From NCBI RefSeq assembly GCF_000224145.3, contig NC_020166.2:6296372-6360371 (forward strand): a stretch of DNA of 64,000 nt, read 5' to 3'. Positions 53,401 through 64,000 of the stretch are shown piece after piece (the first letter of the stretch is position 1; each line of letters begins with the position of its first letter). Origin of the DNA: Ciona intestinalis. Its lineage: Eukaryota; Chordata; Ascidiacea; Phlebobranchia; Cionidae. The notes below the pieces were generated by a model. That model searched no databases and was not told the DNA's origin. It saw only the letters and a list, made by a program, of their open reading frames with translations. A program made the translations under genes and the position numbers.

Positions 53401-56277
53401 AATTTTTAATATATATATATAGGTTTGCTAAAACATAAAAAAATATGTTTTATTGTAATTTCTGCATGTTATTTTATTTTGTACATTTTGATTTTAGGTT
53501 TACGAACAGATATACTTATCTACTGATATAGTTACATATATGAGCCAAGACTACAAACAAGTAGAGCTACCATAATCTTTCAAGTTAATGAATATTTTCT
53601 TCAACCAGATGTAACATTCCAGAATGTTCCAAATCTTTCACAGTGAGCCACCACCTAAAGTCACATATACGAACACACACAGGTAGAAACCTCCTTATCA
53701 TAATCCACCTGACTCAATTAAGCTTCCTATATATATTGATCGAGTTTGCAATGATTGATTCCTGGAAACAGAAGGGAATTCTCCTTTATAGGAAACCTTG
53801 TTTGTTGGCTTACTTACCACACACTGCAGCAGTATTATCGTGCAGTTATCTGGAATATAAAATATAACTATTATAGAAAATTAGGGTTTTTTTACTGAAA
53901 TAGTTTAGATTAAGGCACCATGTTGGTTTTTGGGTAGCTAAAGTTGTTTTACATACTTGGAACTAAAGTTTTATATTGTTGATTTAGTTGAAGTCTCCTT
54001 TGCATAGTTGTATATCTTATAAAATAGTTTGTAAAGTCTGCTAGTGAAAAAATAATCACAATTTTTGTTTAAAACACCTATTTTTTTTTCTAAAAAAATA
54101 TAACAATTGTTGCTGAATCCAGGTGAAAAGCCATTTGTCTGTGAGGAAGGAGGATGTACGAAAGCATATGCAGCACAACACAGCTTGAAGCAACATAAGT
54201 CAAAAGATCATTCCAATAATGATATGATAGCTCCAACACAACAAGTTAATTTTGACTTGGTAAGTAGCATATATTTCTTTATAGAAATAAGGTTGGATTT
54301 TTGAACTTCCTAGTTCCTACAATTGTCTGTTTTTGTACTTTGTTGCTGTAGCTTATTTGGTTGATAAAGTTATTTATTATAATTTATTTGCTTATTTTGG
54401 GCCTTATTTAAAAAACAATTTTCTATCAATAAAACATTTTTTTATAGTTACAATTTACTGCTAAATGTAAATCTGGTTAAAATTTTGAAAAGAGGTTGCT
54501 TTTATTATAACTAATAAAAAGTGTGTTTTATTATTCCCATAACAGTAATTAAAATCTTATCGCACCACAGACCACAATTGTTTGATATAAGCCTCTTATA
54601 TGTCTAACATATATGTATATATACTTTAATATAATTCATGTATTAACCCAATGCATTTTATATCTGTTGTTCAGGATAAAGCAGCTGAGATGTTGCTTGG
54701 TGCAGCAGATTCACTCAGTCAAGCTGATCTTGTAGGTGACATATTAGCATCATCATCAAACCAGGTAGAATTACTTATTTAACCGATACACTGATACTTG
54801 AGAGTTTTTTAACTGAAGCTGCTTATGACTATAAATTTGTCGATTTAATTTGAAGTGGTTGGCCAACTGTGGCTTATATTTAAAGTCCCATGGCAAACCA
54901 AAGATCTCACCCACATATATTATAAAATACGGATTGCACATATTTTCTTTACAAAGATTTTTAATACAGGTTTATGATTCGGGCATTTGTAACAATTTAA
55001 TATTAAATATGTTGTACATTTGTTTTAAAAAATGGCATTTGCAATTGTAATAAGTAGTATTTTTTGTTTAAAAAAATTGTTTTTATTTTTTTTGTTTTCT
55101 AGTTAAGCTGCAGCCAGCCACCAACACAACATAACGCTCCAGTTGAAAATTACCAAAACCCTGTAGTCAATAATCACCATCAACCAAGAGGTTTTCTGTT
55201 ATTATGCAATTCTATATTTTTATAACAGTTTAAAAATTTTAAGTATGGGTGTGTCAAAATAAACCTGAACTTAAAAGTTGCTAGAATGTAACATAGTTTG
55301 AAGTGAGTGTTTTCTTAAATGAAATGCCTAATTTTGACTAAACAAATTAGCCTAATGTAATACACCCAATTAAAAAGTGTTACATTAGGAAAAAAACTTT
55401 TCACTGCTAAATTTGGGTAAATGGAGGCAAACTGCCCAATGGTCTTTTTATATCTTTGTACGCAGTTGTTATTCTGGAAAGAAAGAAATAAGACACAACC
55501 AAAAGATAAAGATAAAAGCAATACTTCAGCAGATTTCTAGATGACATTTAAATTTTGTTGTTAAAAAACTTTGCAGACCTATGCTGTCATCAACCATCTA
55601 ATGATCAACATAAGGAAGAGAACGAAAACTTGGAACAAGAAGAAATTTCCACTCTAACTCAAGCTGCAATGAAAGTGCTATCAGGTAGATCCTAATTAGC
55701 ATTTCTATTCACTCCTAACCCCTAACCCTAATGCCCATCTAAACATTGTGATTAAATTTAAAATATTTTACCTTGTAACTTGCCCTGTTTACTCTGACAC
55801 TGCTTTCACTACTGTGTTGTTTACTGACCACCGCAAATCTGATTATAAATTACGATTATTTCTGCAGAAAACAAGTTCCAGGGTGTTCCTATAGTCATCA
55901 TTAAAAAAGAAACACGAGAAGTTTGTCACTGTCCTTGTAAAGCTGACGGCGGTACCGCAAGCGTGCCCGAAACCTCTTCCAGGGTTATAGTAGTTGATAA
56001 TGTTAGTAATATACCTGACCAACAGACTCTTAACCCTGACATGAATGAGGTGCAGAGTCATTACACCATGCCAGGCTCATCCATGCAAGAGACTTATTAC
56101 AACCCTGCCGCGCAACCTGTCAACAACTTCCAAATGTCGGACTTAACAGTTGAACAAGCCACGAACCCCTATCCCTACAAAGTACACAAGGAGCATGAAA
56201 CGGCTGAAAGTGTCTTCAGAGATTCTAACGATGCAATGATGGAAATGTTTGAATCCCTACCTGACATGCAGAACTGA
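50398..56277 (+). CDS. MTF1: MTF1, metal-responsive transcription factor with six C2H2 zinc fingers
   Basis: Zinc-sensing nuclear factor that binds metal response elements and activates metallothionein and zinc-transporter genes. 12 exons: 50398-50555, 50982-51054, 51909-52030, 52104-52203, 52684-52808, 53035-53166, 53609-53682, 54123-54259, 54675-54764, 55103-55190, 55577-55684, 55868-56277 (1617 nt, 538 residues). [10 protein letters not shown] before the fingers matches vertebrate MTF1. The fingers are [95 protein letters not shown] and [19 protein letters not shown]. The linker RGEYYF between fingers 1 and 2 is the MTF1 hallmark. REVCHCPCK near the C-terminus recalls the metal-binding cysteine cluster. 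AATAAA at 56448-56453 is a likely poly(A) signal. The frame is closed upstream of 50398 (TAA at 50386). Confidence 0.95.
50762..50835. repeat. TA-rich microsatellite in MTF1 intron 1
   Basis: Imperfect (TA)n runs with interruptions, about 70 bp. Confidence 0.8.
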
Positions 56278-57856
56278 AACCTTGTTGTGATAACAACAAC
56301 TCCCTCCAGTGCGTAACACTTGGTTGTGGTAACACGGTGAACCTGGAACAACATCCCAACTTCTCTGCTTCCAAATTTCCTGCCACTTCAGCCAGTTAAA
56401 CAGCAACAGCATTATTTCCAAACATTTTCACTTTCCTTATAAATGGCAATAAAGTACCAAACACATTCTTCTTCTTTTCTTGTTTTTCTTTACTTTAACC
56501 AATCTCTTGTTCTTTTGAAAATTTACAAATACCATGATAATAGAACCACCTGCAACTTCAAGGTATCACTTCCTCCCTCCCTCTCGTACGACCTAAAGCT
56601 TTGTCTTCCAGGACAAGATACTTATTCTTCATAACCTGAAGTAGAATACCTCCGTTAAGAGGTGAACATGTAGTAGAATTTTCTTGCACTTTATCATACC
56701 AATTAAAGTGCCTCTACTGTAACCTCTTATAGATGAAGTTAAAAACAAATATTTCACATTCTTACAAATATTTTTCACAAAACTTGGTGCTATAGAAATA
56801 TTGAAATAATTTCACAGCTTTTGTCAGTATCGTTTTCGTATCACAACAGCTGTAGGATTTATTCAGAAATTTTAATTTTTTTCGCAAATTCGTTAACAAA
56901 AAATCCTATTTATCTAAACAAAGCTTTTCACAGCAATTTTATTTATAACACGAAAATAATACTATCTAAGGTATTTTGATACTACCACATATCACACCGC
57001 ATTCTAAACAACAGCTTTCATCATCAAACAGAGCTGAAATTTCTTAAATCATTTAAAATTATGTTGATACTGTTCATGTGCCATTTTCCATATTTTCACG
57101 CTAGAACACCATGTGTTTAATCTATACACGGTTCGTTGTTTGCCTCCTCCATTTTTTCACATACTAAATTAGACTTCTATCCAATTGTTACACAACTTTT
57201 GACCAACAAATGTTAATAATCTAGATCAAATTTTTGAAAATTAGCTGATACCAATCAAATGTTTGAAAATTAGCTGATACTAATTGTTTAGAAAAACATT
57301 GCGTATTGTGTTGCTTTAATACTATTGAAAAGTGAGAATTTGAATTTGTGTAATGCACCAAAATAATTATTGGTTTTCAACGCCCCATTTTTATCAAAAT
57401 TTATTATAAAATTATTTTCGTTTTCACTCTTATTTTACAGGTACATCGACTGTGGAAGTAAAGACTTATATAAACAATTAATGCACATTTTCTGTTCTTT
57501 TGTAAAACTATGGATATGCCTACATCCAAATTTTCATGAACATAACCTGTTCAACTTTATTACACCTTTGAGTTCCATATTTTACATTTTTTATTGCACA
57601 ATTTTAAACTACAAATATTCTTTGTACAGCGTCACCAGCTCTGCTTCATGCATCAGTGTCATTAAAGTTGTAGTTTGGGTTTTCTATTGCAACTGAACTA
57701 TCCTCTTTTGAGTAGAGAGATTTCTGATCACCCTATAGTATCAAAAAATGAATGAAGATATTTTGAACAATTAGTAGTAAAATTTAACAGTAAGAATAAT
57801 TCAGTGGCATGTTTGTTGTAATAACTTTAATTTAGATTCTTCTGCATTATTCATAC
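56278..57856. other. Convergent intergenic region with MTF1 3' UTR
   Basis: The MTF1 3' UTR with AATAAA at 56448-56453, then AT-rich DNA up to the end of the EGF gene. A small direct repeat (AAATTAGCTGATAC) lies near 57238-57283. A 108-codon + ORF (57370-57696), rich in Phe, Ile and Tyr, has no support. Confidence 0.5.
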
Positions 57857-62551
<4,695 letters not shown>

Positions 62552-63051
62552 NNNNNNNNNNNNNNNNNNNNNNNNNNNNNNNNNNNNNNNNNNNNNNNNN
62601 NNNNNNNNNNNNNNNNNNNNNNNNNNNNNNNNNNNNNNNNNNNNNNNNNNNNNNNNNNNNNNNNNNNNNNNNNNNNNNNNNNNNNNNNNNNNNNNNNNNN
62701 NNNNNNNNNNNNNNNNNNNNNNNNNNNNNNNNNNNNNNNNNNNNNNNNNNNNNNNNNNNNNNNNNNNNNNNNNNNNNNNNNNNNNNNNNNNNNNNNNNNN
62801 NNNNNNNNNNNNNNNNNNNNNNNNNNNNNNNNNNNNNNNNNNNNNNNNNNNNNNNNNNNNNNNNNNNNNNNNNNNNNNNNNNNNNNNNNNNNNNNNNNNN
62901 NNNNNNNNNNNNNNNNNNNNNNNNNNNNNNNNNNNNNNNNNNNNNNNNNNNNNNNNNNNNNNNNNNNNNNNNNNNNNNNNNNNNNNNNNNNNNNNNNNNN
63001 NNNNNNNNNNNNNNNNNNNNNNNNNNNNNNNNNNNNNNNNNNNNNNNNNNN
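62552..63051. other. Assembly gap (500 N)
   Basis: Exactly 500 N, a placeholder length. It truncates an EGF exon on its left and a solo LTR on its right. Confidence 0.98.
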
Positions 63052-63251
63052 CGTTGCAGACATATCAGCGTGAACCTTATCGAGACTATTGTTGAACGTA
63101 TAAAATGGTGCCGTTCATTTGTTGTGTTAATTGTCGCCCCATTGTCACGGTCTATATTTAATTATCGCCCCTTTAATAAAACTGGGTATTCCTTAATTTG
63201 TTAAATTCGGCTAAGCTGGAAGATATAGAACTCGTCCGTATTAACGTGACA
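63052..63251 (+). mobile_element. Solo LTR remnant with internal deletion
   Basis: The right part of the LTR seen at 59469-59817, ending AACGTGACA and followed by the same TATTG duplication (63252-63256). It lacks the TATA-box segment; its left end is in the gap. Confidence 0.8.
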
Positions 63252-63492
63252 TATTGCATGTTTATTTTAGAAGGGATTTTGTTGCACCTCGTGCATGATT
63301 CTAATTAAAATTGGCGAGCGCACATAAACATGTACTTTGTGTATAAAGCGTTATTGTGACTAAGGAGATATGTCAGATGAAAGACATTGCAGCATTGATC
63401 TACTGTTACCAAGAACTAGATGCGAGGTTCCTTATTTCGAATCTTAACCTAACATACAGTAACAGTAATCACATCTTCCAATTAAAACTCAC

Positions 63493-63964
63493 TTTGAGTA
63501 CAGGTTGTTCCTGTGTAACCAGCATCACAGAGACATGATCCATCATATGGGTCACATATAGACTTGCTTATATCACAAGTGCACTGATATTGACAATCAA
63601 CGCCATATTTTCCTGGTACGCACTGTGATTCGCACAGTTCTATAGTAAAAATACAGAAGTGAATTTACAGTTTAAATATCTATAGATCAATTTATTGTAT
63701 GAATGTACGAATAAATGAATGAAACTTACTTTATCCTCGCCTGGCCAGAAAACGACAGTCGTTATCACACGAATTTAATACATTTTGCCAGCTTACGAGT
63801 TACCATGTATGTTACTTTGTGGGTGGTATAATACAATCTGACTCACCTCCTGTGAAACCAGCAGCACAGGAACAAACTCCAGTCACTCCATTGCAAGAAC
63901 TGCTCTGGCCAGATATGCACTGGCACTGTTCAGCACAGTCTGGACCATAGAATCCTGCATCACA
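63493..63964 (-). CDS. Two EGF-like exons, second copy
   Basis: Exons 63847-63964 and 63493-63639 have the same lengths (118 and 147 nt), phases and nearly the same sequence as 60422-60539 and 60068-60214. One coding difference is visible: CAEQCQC here versus CAGQCQC in copy A. Both frames are intact. If the duplication is real they encode two more EGF-like repeats upstream in the same protein; if it is an assembly of two haplotypes they are an allele of the same exons. Confidence 0.75.
63707..63824 (-). mobile_element. SINE fragment (3' part), duplicated copy
   Basis: Same fragment as at 60284-60400, carried within the duplicated block. Confidence 0.65.
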
Positions 63965-64000
63965 CTAAAACAAACATGACTAAGTATTTTTGTCGCATAA

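Larger units (their letters stand above)
63052..64000. repeat. Duplicated block, copy B
   Basis: Second copy of 59539-60577, beginning at the gap edge and still matching at the window end. Compared with copy A it lacks about 78 bp of the LTR (TATA box to just before AATAAA, corresponding to 59663-59740) and 7 bp near 63345. Confidence 0.9.

Noticed and set aside
55713-55732. Telomere-like CCTAACCCCTAACCCTAA in an MTF1 intron
   Set aside because: Only about three units; too short to be more than chance or a repaired break.
57370-57696. 108-codon + ORF downstream of MTF1
   Set aside because: Hydrophobic and AT-driven composition; no start context or homologue recognised.

Overview
The window is animal genomic DNA, and the gene content and architecture point to an ascidian tunicate, most likely Ciona. 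The genes are typical chordate and metazoan orthologues (EZH, CDC5L, MTF1, SNX9/18/33, a non-NMDA glutamate receptor). They are packed tightly, with many small exons, very short AT-rich introns, convergent genes whose 3' ends nearly touch, and many short non-autonomous repeats. The species call is an inference; no database search was possible. Two runs of N (50 and 500) mark assembly gaps.

Layout. 1-1418 (+): the last two exons of the EZH histone methyltransferase. 2554-5698 (-): a MAP-kinase phosphatase. 5.7-11.7 kb: gene-poor, with SINE and MITE copies and a tRNA-like element. 11680-13466 (+): an alpha-1,3-fucosyltransferase (GT10). 13.5-17.1 kb: repeats. 17117-18502 (+): a small DUSP14/18-like phosphatase. 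It meets, tail to tail, a 22-exon kainate/AMPA-type glutamate receptor (18724-30222, -). 32200-39947 (-): a 20-exon SNX9/18/33 sorting nexin. It diverges from a protein with two cyclic-nucleotide-binding folds (40540-43484, +), which is tail to tail with CDC5L (43652-48754, -). Behind CDC5L on the same strand lies ATP synthase subunit e (49119-49346). A small unidentified ORF (50066-50432, +) overlaps the start of MTF1 (50398-56277, +). 57857-64000 (-): a multi-EGF-like type I membrane protein that runs off the right edge, with a gap and a duplicated block.

Gene models were built by hand from splice sites and reading frame. For every complete multi-exon gene the exon lengths sum to a multiple of three and each junction keeps phase, which is the main support for the coordinates.

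The most interesting signals are these. (1) A ~200 bp MITE family with ~25 bp inverted termini is present in more than a dozen copies. Its copies fill most of two introns of the cNMP-fold gene, and one begins at the splice donor. (2) A near-identical ~1 kb block of EGF exons occurs twice, on either side of a gap, and carries two versions of the same solo LTR; this is either a tandem duplication or two haplotypes joined in assembly. (3) A 97-residue ORF overlaps the MTF1 start codon in another frame. (4) A GC-rich 75-codon ORF lies antisense inside a receptor intron. (5) Two convergent gene pairs have almost overlapping poly(A) signals.
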